From the NCBI GenBank assembly GCA_963678705.1, contig OY783217.1, positions 8,742,001 through 8,806,000 on the forward strand: 64,000 bases of DNA, read 5' to 3'. Below, in pieces: positions 1 to 12,659 of the stretch; the stretch's first letter is position 1, and each line of letters begins with the position of its first letter. This stretch comes from Panorpa germanica (Eukaryota > Arthropoda > Insecta > Mecoptera > Panorpidae). A program made the position numbers and the translations under genes. Under the pieces are notes generated by a model, which worked only from the letters and a program-made list of their open reading frames with translations, ran no database searches and was not told the DNA's origin.

Positions 1-1197
1 GTACTTTCCAACCTTTGTTAGTTCATTTTGAAGCTCAGAATACGGAAATAATATTTCAGGATCACTTCCAAGTTCTTTGAGATAACTACTGAGAGAATCG
101 TGATAAATGTTTAGAAGATTGTTGTAGTGCTGATCTCTCAGTGGTTTCTCAGTGCTGCAGAATATGTAGTACGCGAGATCTAGGACAGGGGAACCATAGC
201 GGCATCCCTGCCAATCCAGCAGACAAACTTCTGTGGGTAGCCCATTCTGTAACGAAATAATAATATTTATTAAATTAGTATTGAAAAATTAATTCAACTT
301 ACAATCTTTAATAAATTGGGAAGAGTTAAGGAGTGTACAAAGTGTTTTTCATAGTTTTAATAGGTATCTTAATAAACTCACCTCATATTTGAACATCATA
401 TTGTTATTCCAGCAATCGCCGTGTGTCACAACAGCATTAGGCTCCGCCAATTTACGATCAGAGCAATTTATTATTAACTCATAATAATTATTGTGAAAAT
501 ACTCCCACTTATTTTTGTAAATTCCGTTAAACTTTAATTTATCAACACATTTTTTCAGAAAAGTATCTACAAAATTTTTCATCAAAGGAGACCAATCTCC
601 ATCTTCTGCTATAAACACATCGGGCAATTCGACGGCATATCTTTCAAGTAGTTCAGGTTTCTGATCTCTAAATGCAAAACTAAAAGCGTGTAGTTTCCCA
701 AGAGCTTTCATCACTAAGGTGGTGTGTTTCAAATCGATTTGCTTGTGTCTATCAAACATAGCAAAATTTCTTTTTGTTAAATCTTCCATAATTAAGAATT
801 CTTTAAAATTTACCGAATTTGTTGCTAAGCATTCTGCATAGGAAGTAAATCCACCTCTTTCAATAAGTTTATCAGCTTCAAAAGTTTTTAATTCCTTTAT
901 AATTTCTTCATAGAATTTTATTTCACGTAGAAAAGCTTTATTTGTGTTATCTGTTTCACGAAAACCTTCAATTTCTACTGGTATTTTACAAAACAAGTTT
1001 AGACTTGCCTCTTCGCCATTTTCTTTAGATCCAGTCACTTTAATTTTATAAACAATTCCAACGTAGTTGTCTCCCTTTTTAGAGCCTGATGATATTTCTA
1101 TCTCATAATTCATCAATCCTTTCCTTCTTATTATCTCATCCAATTTCTTCTTGATATTTTCATTCGGTAGTTCTAACACTTCATTATATTCAATCAT
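1..1197 (-). CDS. EcKL-1, ecdysteroid kinase-like protein (3' end outside window)
   Basis: Predicted cytosolic small-molecule kinase of the EcKinase/CHK-like family, which transfers ATP phosphate to hydroxyls of ecdysteroids or other small compounds. Exon 1 is 382-1197 (272 codons) and exon 2 is 246 down to the window edge, with a 135-bp intron 247-381 (GT donor, AG acceptor, phase 0). The nucleotide-binding segment GDNYVGIVY is at about residues 42-50 and the ATP-anchoring Lys in LFCK is K71. The catalytic loop HGDCWNNN starts at H259 with catalytic D261; the metal-binding D283 lies in LLDWQ, encoded by exon 2. The visible frame has no stop. The last 55-60 codons, including the usual C-terminal VDLGYL, lie left of the window. 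It belongs to the subgroup EcKL-1 to -4. The start ATG is followed by the usual short N-terminus before ELPNENIKKKLDE. A TCAGT initiator at 1257-1261 has only a weak TTTATT element upstream. Confidence 0.9.
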
Positions 1198-2201
1198 ATT
1201 TATTTCCTTCTAGCACTACTCTTCTATAGATGTTTATCCACCAAATTTGTTTTCAGACTGACTGTTACATGTGACATAACAGTTGAATAAATTCGGATAG
1301 TTATTTAATCATAAAATGCGCTTCATCGTAACAAGTGGACTCAAATGTTCAAAGTGGACCCTAGTGTTTTTGAAGCGAGATATATTGGACATAATTATCT
1401 AATTTATTTTTAAGTAACAACAATATGTGTCCTAAGTGGATAAGTTGTGTGACTTCCATTAGCCCCAATGTCACTGTACAATTTATTGTCATACAAATTG
1501 AATATATTTAAAGAACCGGGCATTACTGAACAAGTTCATTGCTTTTTAGTTCTTTTTTGCCGGGAAATATACAATATTTCTCTGGACAAACAAATTAAAA
1601 ATATAACGCATTACTCGATTATCTCTAAATAAATAACGATAATTGATTATCGTATTAAAATTGTATAAGAAATGAATGGTAAAATGATGGTTCAAAAACA
1701 GCAAATTGATAGCTAACTTTGTCATGAATTTTGTTGTTTATTAAATTCATCAAGTGTTGGCAGTAAGTTAAGTAATTTTCTTATTAATAATAAACTATTA
1801 TAATGACTGTAAACATTGCCTATATGTTATTTGTGAATATAAACTGCCCGGGTTCAAGCCATTATAAAAGCTATTCTGCTTGTGTCGACATATTTTCATT
1901 TTTTTGACATATTAGATGGTGCTATATCAATCGTCATTTAATTTATTTTTTAAAGATTTATCGGATTCTAAAGATGTCTATCTGTTTCACTCAACATAGG
2001 AGAATACATATTATCCTAAAATGTGTTTTTTGAAAGCTACATATATATTATCTTAAGAGATTAATAACAAAACAAATAAATACAAGGACATAGAAAAATT
2101 GAATATGAAATGTTTATTGTGCAGAAATACAACAAAATTTAATTCTTCAAATAATCAATATATTAGCTAGATAATAATTTACACTGTCTAAATATAATTA
2201 A
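1198..2201. other. Intergenic, AT-rich, EcKL-1 upstream and EcKL-2 downstream DNA
   Basis: No supportable gene. The right end contains the probable EcKL-2 3' UTR with an AATAAA signal (minus strand, 2113-2118) about 85 nt past its stop codon. The left end contains the EcKL-1 5' region. The middle (about 1320-2050) is unassigned AT-rich sequence. Confidence 0.5.
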
Positions 2202-3608
2202 TTATAAATAACCTAAGTCCACAAGATCTTTCAGCACATCAGATATCCTGCTAGTCCACTTTTCGACTGTTTTCACATTCTCTGTTTTAGTAGGTGTGTT
2301 AACCATATCTTCAAACTTCACCGCATCTTCTTCTGTAGTAACAAAAACTGGAATTGTTATACACGCCATTCCCATTCCATACTTTCCAACTCTTTTCAGC
2401 TCCTTTTGAAACTCTGAATAAGGGAACATTTTTTCAGGATCACTTCCCATTTCCTTTATATAACTACTGAGGGAATCGTAATAAACGTTTAGAAGAGTGT
2501 TGTAGTGCTGGTCTCTCAGTGGCTTCTCAGTGCTGCAGAATATGTAGTACATGAGATCTAAAATCGGTGAGCTATATCGGCACCCCTGCCAATCCAATAG
2601 ACAAACTTCTGTAGGTGAGCCATTCTGGAATTAAATAATCTTCATTATAACATTGGTATTTAAATATCCTGCAAAAAGTAATTTCCCTATTAATAAACTA
2701 CACTATAAAATTTGCAAGAGTATCATGAGTACCATTTATTATGTACGCAATGTCTGCAAAAACCCTTAACAAATTCTTTCTTAGTTTAGACTCACCTCAT
2801 ACTTGAACATCATATTGTTGTTCCAACAATCGCCATGTGTTATAACAAGATACGGCTCGGATAAATTTTGATTGCAACAATCGTACATGAGGTCGTAGAA
2901 ATTAGTATGAAAGTGTTCCCATTTTTCTTGATAAATTCCTTCAAATTTTAATTTATCCACAGATTTTTGCATGGAAGAGTCAATAAAGTTCTTCATCAAG
3001 GGAGGCCAATTTTTGGAATCTTCTGTGAATGCATCAGGTAATTCTCTGGAATACTTTTCAAATAATTCCGGTTTTTGATCTCTCAATACAAAACTAGCAG
3101 CATGAAATTTTCCAAGAGTTTTCATCACTAATGTTGTGTGCTTCAAATCGATTTGCTTGAATCTATCAAACATAACAAAATCTCTTTTTGTTAAATCTTC
3201 CATTATTAAAAATTCTTCAAAGTTAACAGAATTTGTGGCGAAGCATTCAGCGTAGGATGTGAAACCATCTTCAATGATCTTTTCTTTTTCGAAAGCTTTT
3301 ATGCCTTTTAGAACTTCGTCATAAAATTTATTTTCATGTATAAATGCTGGAAGAGATTTATCTTCTCTACGCATTCCTTCATTTTCCACAGGAATTTTAC
3401 AAAACAAATTCAGACTTGCTTCTTCACCATTTACTTTCGAACCACTCACTTCAATTTTATAAAGAATTCCTGAGTAGTTGTCCCCTTTTTTAGACCCTGA
3501 TGATATTTCTATTTCGTACTTCACCAATCCTTTGCTTCTTATAACCTCATCCAATCTTTTCTTAATTCTTTCGTGGGGTAGCTCCAATATTTCCATAGTT
3601 TCTGCCAT
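2202..3608 (-). CDS. EcKL-2, ecdysteroid kinase-like protein, 411 aa
   Basis: Complete two-exon copy: exon 1 2796-3608 (271 codons), 171-bp intron 2625-2795, exon 2 2202-2624 (140 codons plus stop). Predicted kinase acting on a small hydroxylated substrate such as an ecdysteroid or xenobiotic. Visible landmarks: GDNYSGILY near residues 42-50, K71 in LFCK, HGDCWNNN with H258/D260, then LLDWQ (D282) encoded just after the intron. The C-terminus ends VDLGYL as in most paralogs. Its exon 1 closely resembles EcKL-3 and EcKL-4. The 5' flank keeps the paralog-conserved TCAGT initiator (A at 3671), but the element at the TATA position reads TACAAA rather than TATATA or TATAA, so basal transcription may differ. 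The substrate cannot be deduced from sequence. Confidence 0.92.
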
Positions 3609-5278
3609 GATGTTTTTCTTTCTTTAGTGTAGTTTTTTAGATGTTTATTCTTTCAAATATAATATTATACTGATTCATATGAGCGTTGAATCAGTTTGTA
3701 ATCAGAGTACTATCACTCCATCAAAGATAAATGTATTACGAGATTAGAAATGTATTTCCAAATATGGTTCCATTTAAAATGTTTGTTACTGTGCTATATT
3801 ATTTCAAGTCATGCCTACTGTCAAAATATATTTTGATAAATTGACACGTCACTATGACGGTACAATATTAATCTTTTATAAAATGAACTATTATTTGTTT
3901 AAAAGCAAAAATTTTTTAATAAATCTCTAATGAGAAAATTAGTAAAATCTTGAAAAATAAAAAAATTATATACCTGTTCTAGGCCCGTGCGAGGGGCGTG
4001 AAAGTTTTAAAGGCTACTATAACTCAAAATTGAATAGGTTCTACACGTAATTCTGGTTCAAGACATTAATGTTAAATCAAAATTATTGATTATTGTTGAT
4101 TCGGATAAATAACACACCAAATGACACTAAATTCACCAAGTACTTTATTACAAATGACAAACAGAATTGATACAACTATTTACAAGTTTAATTAGATCTT
4201 CTCGTGCCGAGTTACTGATTTTAAATGAAGTATTTTCTACTAACTAAATGTTTATACTAAACGGTGAGCACATGTCTACCACGAGACGTAACCGTTATTC
4301 TTAGAAATATAAACATTAAGATGTAGAAAGTATTACATCATAAAGATTCCCATGAATTCCTTGGACAGATGAGCATCGATATTACCACATTGTCCTTTAA
4401 TGGGAATTCCTAAGAGTCGTAAACACATAATATTGATCAAGTAAAAGTTAAAGGCATTTTTCAATTACGCCGTAAATACTTAAAGGTCACATAAATACTT
4501 AATATCTTAACATCCAGAAATATTCCTAACATCAGAAGGTTTATTAGTCGTAGTATCACTTAATTGTCTAATATCGGAACACTTTGTAAATGTCTATATT
4601 TTCCTTAACATAGATTTTTCGTCAAATGTAAGAACAAAAAAGTTGCCACAATTTAACGAGTGTCAAAATTTATAATATGTCTACCTTCTGCGCCTTACCG
4701 GAATAAGTCTAGGGCGCCTACTAACTTAAATCCCCTACTGATTATGCCTATTCGTCTATATACTCGTTTTAGTTAAAATAGTTTTCTTATTACTTTTTAG
4801 GCCCAGACACGTGCCCAAATTTTAAATTAATATTTAATTATTTCTGTATAAGAAGTGAAACAAAAAGTAAATTAGAAATGAATTATTATTTGTTTCTAAT
4901 AACAAATATAACTGAATTACTACTTCTAATAATACCAAAGGTTAAAATTAAATAACTGTTTATTAAATTCGAACTTAAATTTAGGTAATTATAACTATGA
5001 TAAGTTGACAATATCTATTAACGTATTAGCTAGTCTGGCTCATCATTTTTATGTTCTTTCAGAACAAATATTTTATTCAGACCAGCCATACTTAACCTGC
5101 GGCCTGGAAAGCTATCTCGTTCAAGGTACAGCCATAAATTTAAAATTTTAATTTTGTATTTATTTCAATTAAACTTATTACATATTGTTCATACAAATAC
5201 ATTTAAATTAAATTCTTCATATAATTTTATATATTAGCTTGATAATAATTTACATAAAGTCTACTTAAATATAATTAA
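3609..5278. other. Intergenic: EcKL-2 upstream region and unassigned interspersed-looking DNA
   Basis: 3660-3740 is the conserved EcKL-2/-3/-4 promoter-proximal block. About 3980-4830 is less AT-rich than its surroundings, contains no good ORF, and starts and ends near TAGGCCC strings. It could be a decayed mobile element, but I could not find convincing termini. The EcKL-3 3' UTR with AATAAA (minus strand, 5159-5164) lies at the right end. Confidence 0.4.
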
Positions 5279-6707
5279 TTATAAATATCCCAAGTCCACA
5301 AGATCTCTCAGCACATCAGACATCCTGATCGCCCACTTTTCAACTGTTTCCGCATTCTCTGTTTTAGTAGGCGTGTTTACCAATTCTTCAAAGTTCATTG
5401 CATCTTCTTCTGTTGTAACCATAAGCGGAATTGATATACACGCTATTCCCATTCCGTATTTTCCAACCCTCTTCAGTTCTTTTTGAAACTCTGAATAAGG
5501 GAACATTTTTTCGGGATCACTTCCAAGTTCCTTTATGTAGCTACTGAGCGATTCGTAATAAATATTTAGAAGAGTGTTGTAGTGCTGGTCTCTCAATGGT
5601 TTCTCAGTGCTGCAGAATATGTAGTACATGAGATCTAGAACAGGAGATCCGTACTGAGCCACCTGCCAGTCCAATAGACAAACTTCTGTGGGTAGACCAT
5701 TCTGTAACAAAACAATCATTTTTATAGCATTGGTATTATAATGTCCTATAAAATTTAATTAGACCTCCTTATTCTTAAATAACAAATTTTCCGCATACAC
5801 TATCAACAATTTAGAATAATTATAATATTTAAAATTTTGATTTAATATATACCTATTACATTACAACTTGTAATAATTTATTTATTAGACTCACCTCATA
5901 TTTGAACATCATGTTGTTGTTCCAACAATCGCCGTGTGTTACAACAGCATACGGCTCGGATAAATTTTGATTACAACAGTCGTACATGAGGTCGTAAAAA
6001 TTACTATGAAAGTTTTTCCATTTTTCTTGATAAATTCCTTCAAATTTTAATTTATCCACAGATTTTTGTATGGAAGAGTCAACAAAGTTCTTAATCGATA
6101 AGGGCCAGTTTTTATATTCTGCCATGAATGCATCAGGTAACTCTCTGGAATACTTTTGAATTATTTCCGGTTTCTGATCTCTTAATGCAAAACTTACAGC
6201 GTGTAGTTTCCCAAGAGCTTTCATCACTAGTGTTGTGTGTTTCAAATCGATTTGCTTGTGTCTATCAAACATAGCAAAATTTCTATTTGTTAAATCTTCC
6301 ATAATTAAAAATTCCTCTAAATGAACATCACTTGTTGCAAAACATTCGGCGTAGGATGTGAAACCATCTTCAATTAATTTTTCTTCTTCAAAAGCTTTGA
6401 ATTCTTTTAAAACTTCATCGTAAAGCTTAATTTCACGTACAAATACTCCACTTGATTTATCTTCACCACGCATGCCTTCCATTTCCACTGGAATTTTGCA
6501 AAACAAGTTCAGACTTGTTTCTTCACCATTTTCCTTAGAACCACTCACTTCAATTTTATAAAGAATTCCTGCGTAGTTGTCCCCTTTTTTAGATCCTGAT
6601 GATATTTCTATTTCGTACTTCACCAATCCTTTGCTTCTTATGACCTCATTTAATTTCTTCTTAATACTTTCGTGGGGTAGCTCCAATATTTCTTTCGTTT
6701 CAGCCAT
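5279..6707 (-). CDS. EcKL-3, ecdysteroid kinase-like protein, 411 aa
   Basis: Complete: exon 1 5895-6707 (271 codons), intron 5702-5894 (193 bp), exon 2 5279-5701. It is nearly colinear with EcKL-2 and -4 without indels in exon 1, so these are recent tandem duplicates. Motifs: GDNYAGILY near residues 42-50, K71, HGDCWNNN (H258/D260), LLDWQ (D282), C-terminal VDLGYL. After the conserved DWQ it has VAQYGSPV, where neighbours have a basic CRY/SRY triplet, a possible substrate-pocket change. Its 5' flank has TCAGT (A at 6770) with TTATAA about 27 bp upstream, giving a 5' UTR of about 63 nt. Its 3' UTR is the uninterrupted counterpart of the EcKL-4 3' UTR, which carries a SINE. Confidence 0.92.
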
Positions 6708-6767
6708 GTTGTTTTTAATTCTTTAGTGTAGTTTTTTAGATATTTATTCTTTCGAATATTATGTTTG

Positions 6768-6798
6768 ACTGATTCATATGAGCGTAGAACCGTTATAA
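6768..6798 (-). promoter_or_regulatory. EcKL-3 core promoter (TATA + initiator)
   Basis: On the minus strand TTATAA (6798-6793) precedes the arthropod initiator core TCAGT (A+1 at 6770) by about 27 bp. The surrounding block is conserved upstream of EcKL-2 and EcKL-4. The start site is predicted, not measured. Confidence 0.55.
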
Positions 6799-7313
6799 TC
6801 GGAGTACTGTCATTCCATCAAAGATAAATGTATCAATCAATAATTGATTAGATAAATTCACACATCACTTTGAAGGTAATTATATTTGTTACCATATGAT
6901 TTTGTATGTATTGTAGTTTGTTGTTAATCATGTCTAACCTGAATATTAATAGAATGATCAGTAGAAATCTTATAAGAATATTTGTTGGAATTTTTTAAGA
7001 CCTTATTACACTATATATTTTATCGTTCAATTTAATATAAAATAGTAATCAATAATTAATTTTTTGATAAAATAAACCATTATTTATTTAAATATAAATT
7101 TATTTATTATAAAATAATAATTGATTATCAAATCGAGAAATCAGTAAAATCTTAAAAAATTAAAAGACTAAGATATTAGAAATAAAACTACTAATGCTTT
7201 GGTATTCACGAATACATTAACATAAAAACATGAGTATGATAAGTATACAAATAAAAACCACCCAAATTAAACTCTTCAAACAATCCTTTATATTAGCTAT
7301 AGATAATAATTTA

Positions 7314-7610
7314 CACAAACTCAACTTTTTTTTTTTATTTAATTTATTTAACGTCGGCCTATTTCCGATGCTGAGTCCTATCACCGACGACCTCCTTCAA
7401 TGTTGGCAGTATTTATGGTGTCGTGGCCTCATATATGTGGGCTACACCACTGCCTAATAACTGTATGATTATGTATGACCATAATCAATATAAGTTCATA
7501 ATAACCAAACCCAGAAAATATATATCTGGTCCGGGGATCGAACCCGAAGACACAGCAGTCGGCGTCAAGCATCAGTGCTCTCGCCCACTGTGTCGTCACA
7601 AACTCAACTT
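7314..7610 (-). mobile_element. tRNA-derived SINE with 14-bp target-site duplication
   Basis: The element is 7328-7596 (269 bp), flanked by perfect direct repeats CACAAACTCAACTT at 7314-7327 and 7597-7610. Read on the minus strand it starts with a tRNA-like head holding an A-box-like GTGGGCGAGAGC and a B box GGTTCGATCCC (complement of 7534-7544). A body follows, and it ends in an A-rich tail (poly-T on plus at 7328-7336). Two AATAAA hexamers lie in the tail (complements of 7334-7339 and 7343-7348). It sits 12 bp downstream of the EcKL-4 stop codon, hence in the 3' UTR, in the same orientation as the gene. The two short ORFs over it are not genes. Confidence 0.88.
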
Positions 7611-7622
7611 AAATGTAATTAA

Positions 7623-9072
7623 TTATAAATATTCTAAGTCCACAAGATCTCTCAGCACATCAGATATCCTACTTGTCCATTTTTCGACTGTTTTCGCATT
7701 TTCTGTTTTATTAGGTGTGTTAACCATATCTTCAATCTTAATCGCATCTTCTTCAGTAGTAACAAAAATCGGAATTGTTATACATGCCATTCCCATGCCG
7801 TATTTTCCGACCCTCTTCAGTTCCTTTTGAAACTCTGAATATGGGAACAGTTTTTCAGGATCACTTCCAAGTTCCTTTATATAACTACTGAGGGAATCGT
7901 AATAAATATTTAGAAGAGTTTTGTAGTGCTGGTCTCGTAATGGCTTCTCAGTGCTGCAGAATATGTAGTACGCAAGATCTAAAACAGGGGAACCATATCG
8001 GGACATCTGCCAGTCCAGCAGACAAACTTCTGTGGGTAGCCCATTCTGTAATGAATTAATCTTAATTAGAACATAGGTATTAGAATATCCTATACAATTT
8101 ATTGAAACTTTCTTATCCCAAACTAATAAATTTGCAGCAGAGATTATCAAGTACTTGAAAAAGTAGTAATATTTAAAATTTTACACTTATTACAAATCAC
8201 TATAAAATTAGCAAGATTACCAAGTGATAGCACCTTTATAATGTTTAGATTAGACTCACCTCATACTTGAACATCATGTTGTTGTTCCAACAATCGCCGT
8301 GAGTTACAACAGCGTACGGCTCGGATAAATTTCTATTGCAGCAATCATACATAAGGTCGTAGAAATTAGTATGAAAGTGTTCCCATTTTTCTTGATAAAT
8401 TCCTTCAAATTTTAATTTATCCACAGATTTTCGTACAAAAGAGTCAATGAAGTTTTTAATTAAGGGAGGCCAGTTTTTACATTCTTCCATGAAAGCATCA
8501 GGTAATTCTCTGGAATACTTTTGAATTATTTCCGGTTTTTGATCTCTTAATGCAAAACTTACAGCGTGTAGTTTCCCAAGAGCTTTCATCACAAATGTTG
8601 TGTGCTTCAAATCGATTTGCTTGAATCTATCAAACATAGCAAAATTTCTTTTTGTTAAATCTTCCATAATTAAAAATTCTTCAAAATTAACAGAACTTGT
8701 CGCGAAGCATTCAGCGTAGGAAGTGAAACCATCTTCAATGAGCTTTTCTTTTTCGAAAGCTTTAATTTCTTTTATAACTTCATCATAAATTTTATTTTCA
8801 CGTATAAATACTCCGTTTGATTTATCTTCTCCACGCACACCTTCCATTTCCACTGGAATTTTACAAAACAAATTCAGACTTGCTTCTTCACCATTTTCTT
8901 TCGAACCACTCACTTCTATTTTATAAACAATTCCTGCGTAGTTGTCTCCTTTTTTGGAGCCTGATGATATTTCTATTTCATAACTCACCAAACCTTTGCT
9001 TCTTATGACCTCATCCAATTTCTTCTTAATATTTTCGTGAGGTAACTGCGATATTTCCTTACTTGCAACCAT
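7623..9072 (-). CDS. EcKL-4, ecdysteroid kinase-like protein, 411 aa
   Basis: Complete: exon 1 8260-9072 (271 codons), intron 8046-8259 (214 bp), exon 2 7623-8045. Predicted small-molecule kinase; GDNYAGIVY near residues 42-50, K71, HGDCWNNN (H258/D260) and LLDWQ (D282) are all present. The tail ends DLEYL where the other copies have DLGYL. The N-terminus MVASKEISQLPHE differs from the MAETKEILELPHE form of EcKL-2/-3. It has the best core promoter of its subgroup (TATATA at -29 from a TCAGT initiator, 5' UTR about 48 nt). Its 3' UTR is interrupted by a SINE 12 bp past the stop, which may supply the poly(A) signal. The mRNA 3' end is therefore likely to differ from that of EcKL-2 and -3. Confidence 0.92.
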
Positions 9073-9117
9073 GTTGCTTAGTTTAATAGATGTTTATTCT
9101 TTCAACTTTAATGTTAC

Positions 9118-9149
9118 ACTGATCTATATGAACATAGAACCAGTATATA
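9118..9149 (-). promoter_or_regulatory. EcKL-4 core promoter (TATATA at -29, TCAGT initiator)
   Basis: On the minus strand TATATA begins at 9149 and the initiator TCAGT has its A at 9120, a 29-bp spacing typical of RNA polymerase II TATA promoters. The ATG is 48 nt further on. Confidence 0.65.
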
Positions 9150-9886
9150 AGCGAAGTACCATCATTCCACCAAAGATAAACGTCTTGTGAGCTTAGCAGT
9201 GACGAGATACCAATCTGACTGACACAGTGGTATACGATCATATTTAAAATGTTTGTCACTGTGAGATATTGTTTCAAGTCATGCCTACAAACAAAAATTA
9301 TATTGACAAATTCACACATCACTATGATGGTACTATATTTGTTATCACATGATAATGTATGTATTGTAGTTTGTTGTTGACCATGTCTTACTTGAATATT
9401 AATAGAATGATTAGTAGGAATTCCTTAAAAACATATCACACTATTTATTTTATAGTTTAATTATTATAAAATAGTAAAAAACATTATTTGTTTTATTAAA
9501 TAAACTATTATTTATAGCATAAAATAATTAATTAACTAATAAATTTAATCATTTAAAACATAAATTACATATTCAGCCGGGAAAATCCGTCGTTAAAAAA
9601 AGACTAACCATCCATTTGGGGCAAGCAACAATTTTTTGTTTTCTCATGTATAAAAGTCAAATCGGAATTTAAATTTTAAGTTAAAAACGTGTTGATTTCT
9701 TCAATTTGTTTAGGATAGGGCATTCTTCCTGCTTAATGCTTAACATACTAATTTCAATTAATAAATGATTACATAAATGATAAATGATTAATACAACATT
9801 AATTAGTATGAAATAGGGTTTAATAAACTTAGTCTCATCTAAAATAAAATACAGTTTGATGTGAAGTTAACAATAAAAAAAATATT
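9150..9886. other. Intergenic between EcKL-4 promoter and EcKL-5 stop
   Basis: 9160-9480 continues to resemble the EcKL-3 upstream DNA (for example the tract around 9330-9440 matches about 6880-6990). This is part of the duplication unit. The rest is AT-rich with no feature that I can support. Confidence 0.4.
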
Positions 9887-11692
9887 TTACAAATAACCAA
9901 GATCAACGATGTCCGTTAAAACATCAGACACTCTAGTGGTCCAAATTTTTAAAGTTTTTTCGTTTTCTGTAGGGTTTGAAATATCATCAGCCATTTCTAT
10001 AAATGGTACCGCATCTTCTGCATTAGTTACTATAATCGGAACTATCATAATCGCCATTCCCAATCCAAATTTACCAAACTTTTTCCACTGGTTTTGAAAT
10101 TCTGAATATGGAAATAATTTTTCTGGATCACTTCCTAATTCTTTTATAAAACTACTTATAGATTGATAATAAGTGTTTAGAAGTAGTTGGTAATGTTGGT
10201 CTCTGAAGGATTTTTCAGTTCCGCAAAAGATATAATAGGCGAGATCTAAAACTGGAGAGGCGTATCGACTTTCTTGCCAATCCAAAAGACAAACATCTGT
10301 AGGTACACCATGCTGTAATGAAATAAACTTTATAAAATAAATAAACTACCTCCTGAGAGAAATGTAACGTTTAAATTAGCTTGTAGCACGATAGTAAATC
10401 GAATCTTACACACGGCTTTACAATTTCTATGTGAGAAATATGAGAAACTTACACTGCAAGACAAACTTTTACCTGGATTACTTTTAAAAGAATATACATA
10501 ATGGTTTAAGATCCTTTTAGAGACTTAATCTGCAAATGCTTCTTTAAAAACTTATTGAAATATTGTTACCGATACTTCGCCCTAAGTCTCCCAGTACAAC
10601 TTTGGATTTGTCAGGACCTTATCTTATTCTCTAGCTATGTGGAATTGTTCTATCCGAGAAAGGTTTATTACATAACAGTCCCATGAGTTACATCAATTTT
10701 TGCGTTGTATCAGTCTTTATATGTGTAATTAGCTAATCTTAATATTTCTGATAATACGAATAATTAATTGTCTAGTCATGTCTACGCAACACAAACTTAA
10801 CGAATTATTAATTAAAGATTGAACGGACTTGATATAATAGACGGTAAATGATTGTTCAATGAAATTAATTATTGTGACGTCTTACCTCATATTTGAACAT
10901 GATGTTGTTATTCCAACAGTCACCATGACTGACAACCGCAAAAGGCTCAGCTAAATGTCCTTTACAACAGTCCTTCATAAGCCTGTAATAATTTCTATAG
11001 AAATATTCCCATTTCTCTTGATAAACACCTTCAAATTTTAATTTTTCAACTGAACTTTTCAAAAAATTATCTAAAAGATTTTTAAACGTAGGCGCTATAG
11101 ATTCTTTCATAAACATTTCAAACAATTCTTCTGAATATTTCGTTAATATCTCAGATTTTTGATCTCTCAATGCAAAGCTGCATGCGTGAAACTTTCCAAG
11201 AGTTTTCATAACTAACTGAATGTGATTCAAATCCGGTTGTTTCATTCTGTCAAGCATCGTGAATCCCCTTTCCGTTATGTCTTCCATTATTAAAAATTCA
11301 TCAAATTTTGTACAACTTGTTGCGAAGCACGATGCAACTGAATTAAATTTATCTTCAATGTTTTTATCAGCTTGGAATGTTTCTATTTCTTTCACAATAT
11401 CAGTGTAGAACTTAATTTCTCGGTGGAAGCCTTCGTGAAGGCCTGTATTATTACGATAGAATTCCATTTCGACCGGTATTTTACAAAATAAATGTACATT
11501 TTCTTCTTCACCATCTTTATTTCCTTTGGCTGTGATTCTATACACAATTCCACCGTAATTGTCACCTTTCTTGGAACCTGCTGCTATTTCTATCTCATAT
11601 TTTAACAGCCCCTTCTTCTTAATAACTTTATCCAAAGCTGCTTTAATTGATTCACTAGGTAACTCGAATGTTTCCTTGATATCCATTATCAT
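9887..11692 (-). CDS. EcKL-5, ecdysteroid kinase-like protein, 410 aa
   Basis: Complete: exon 1 10886-11692 (269 codons), intron 10313-10885 (573 bp), exon 2 9887-10312 (141 codons plus stop). Motifs: GDNYGGIVY near residues 43-51, K71 in LFCK, HGDCWNNN (H256/D258), LLDWQ (D280). Exon 2 begins HGVPTD rather than NGxPTE because its first codon is CAT. By sequence it lies between the EcKL-1/4 subgroup (CSTEK-type exon 2) and the EcKL-6/13 subgroup (TEKSFRD). Two possible starts lie close together (MIM); the outer ATG at 11692 is used here and the second is at 11686. A TCAGT initiator sits at about 11743-11747, but no TATA box is seen at the expected place, unlike EcKL-4 or -8. Confidence 0.92.
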
Positions 11693-12659
11693 AAAAAAAA
11701 GTTAAACTATTTTCATGTTGCCTTGCCGCTTGATAGTGACACACTGAACGCGCATCTTGTGCACGCATCACGTAGTGCTGAGAAATGTATTAATAGAACT
11801 TATTACGCAACAGCACTAAATCAATACAACGCTTTATGAGACAACAAAATGCGTTAACAAATAACTCGTAAAACTGTTCGTTTTACTTTTTAAATGGTAG
11901 AAGGCGCGTGGTGTTCATCAAAGTTTAAATATGCAGGCTAAAACACGGATCACATTAGTGTACTTCTCACACTGCAACCATATACTTGCGACCTATTTTT
12001 CTGTGTGGGGTAGTCGTATAAGCACACTTTTTATGAAAGGAAGTTTCTGTTTTAATATTTATCAATAACTCACTGTAGCGCAGAAGTATGTACTTCATAC
12101 GTTCGTCTACATCTTATCTTAAACTACGTTCGACTCGGAGTCGTATATATTCGAATTATGCTGCGATACATGCATATTTATATTACTTATTATACATAAC
12201 GCGAGCTGTCTCTTTTTGTTTATTATTTCATTGGAAGCGCTATGATTTATTGATATACAATATAGTAATAGTTTCTTTTTATGAAAGAGTAAACTAATAC
12301 GAAACACCTCGAATCAACCTTCTCAAAATTCAAGGTCGCTAGTTGTCGGTTACCGTATGACCCAGTCTTTTAGCGAGCTTATATTTGATTCTCGACCAGC
12401 GGAATTGTGTAAATGTTTACTACGTTAGATGTTCTAGTACAACATCTAAGCAGCTTAATAAATGTGATATATAAGTAATTTAAGAATCTGTATCATTTCT
12501 TAACATGGTAAGCTATAAAGTACAAAACAAATTTAACTCTGAAAAAATTTGTGAATATATTTATTTACTTAATGACCGAAGTCCAATACAAATAACAAAT
12601 GTGAATAACGTGTGTGGTTACATTCAAATTAGATTAGATTATCTTTTAAAAAAATGATA
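11693..12659. other. Intergenic, no gene recognised
   Basis: Contains the EcKL-5 5' flank. Two opposite-strand ORFs of about 62-69 codons around 12088-12307 overlap each other and have no recognisable motif. The remainder is AT-rich. Confidence 0.4.

Noticed and set aside
7230..7830. Plus-strand ORFs of 75 and 135 codons
   Set aside because: They run through the SINE and antisense to EcKL-4 exon 2; no domain and no support as genes.
8817..10097. Plus-strand ORFs opposite EcKL-4 and EcKL-5 exons
   Set aside because: Antisense shadows of conserved coding exons.
12088..12307. Overlapping small ORFs on both strands between EcKL-5 and EcKL-6
   Set aside because: No motif, low-complexity AT-rich composition and mutual overlap; chance ORFs.
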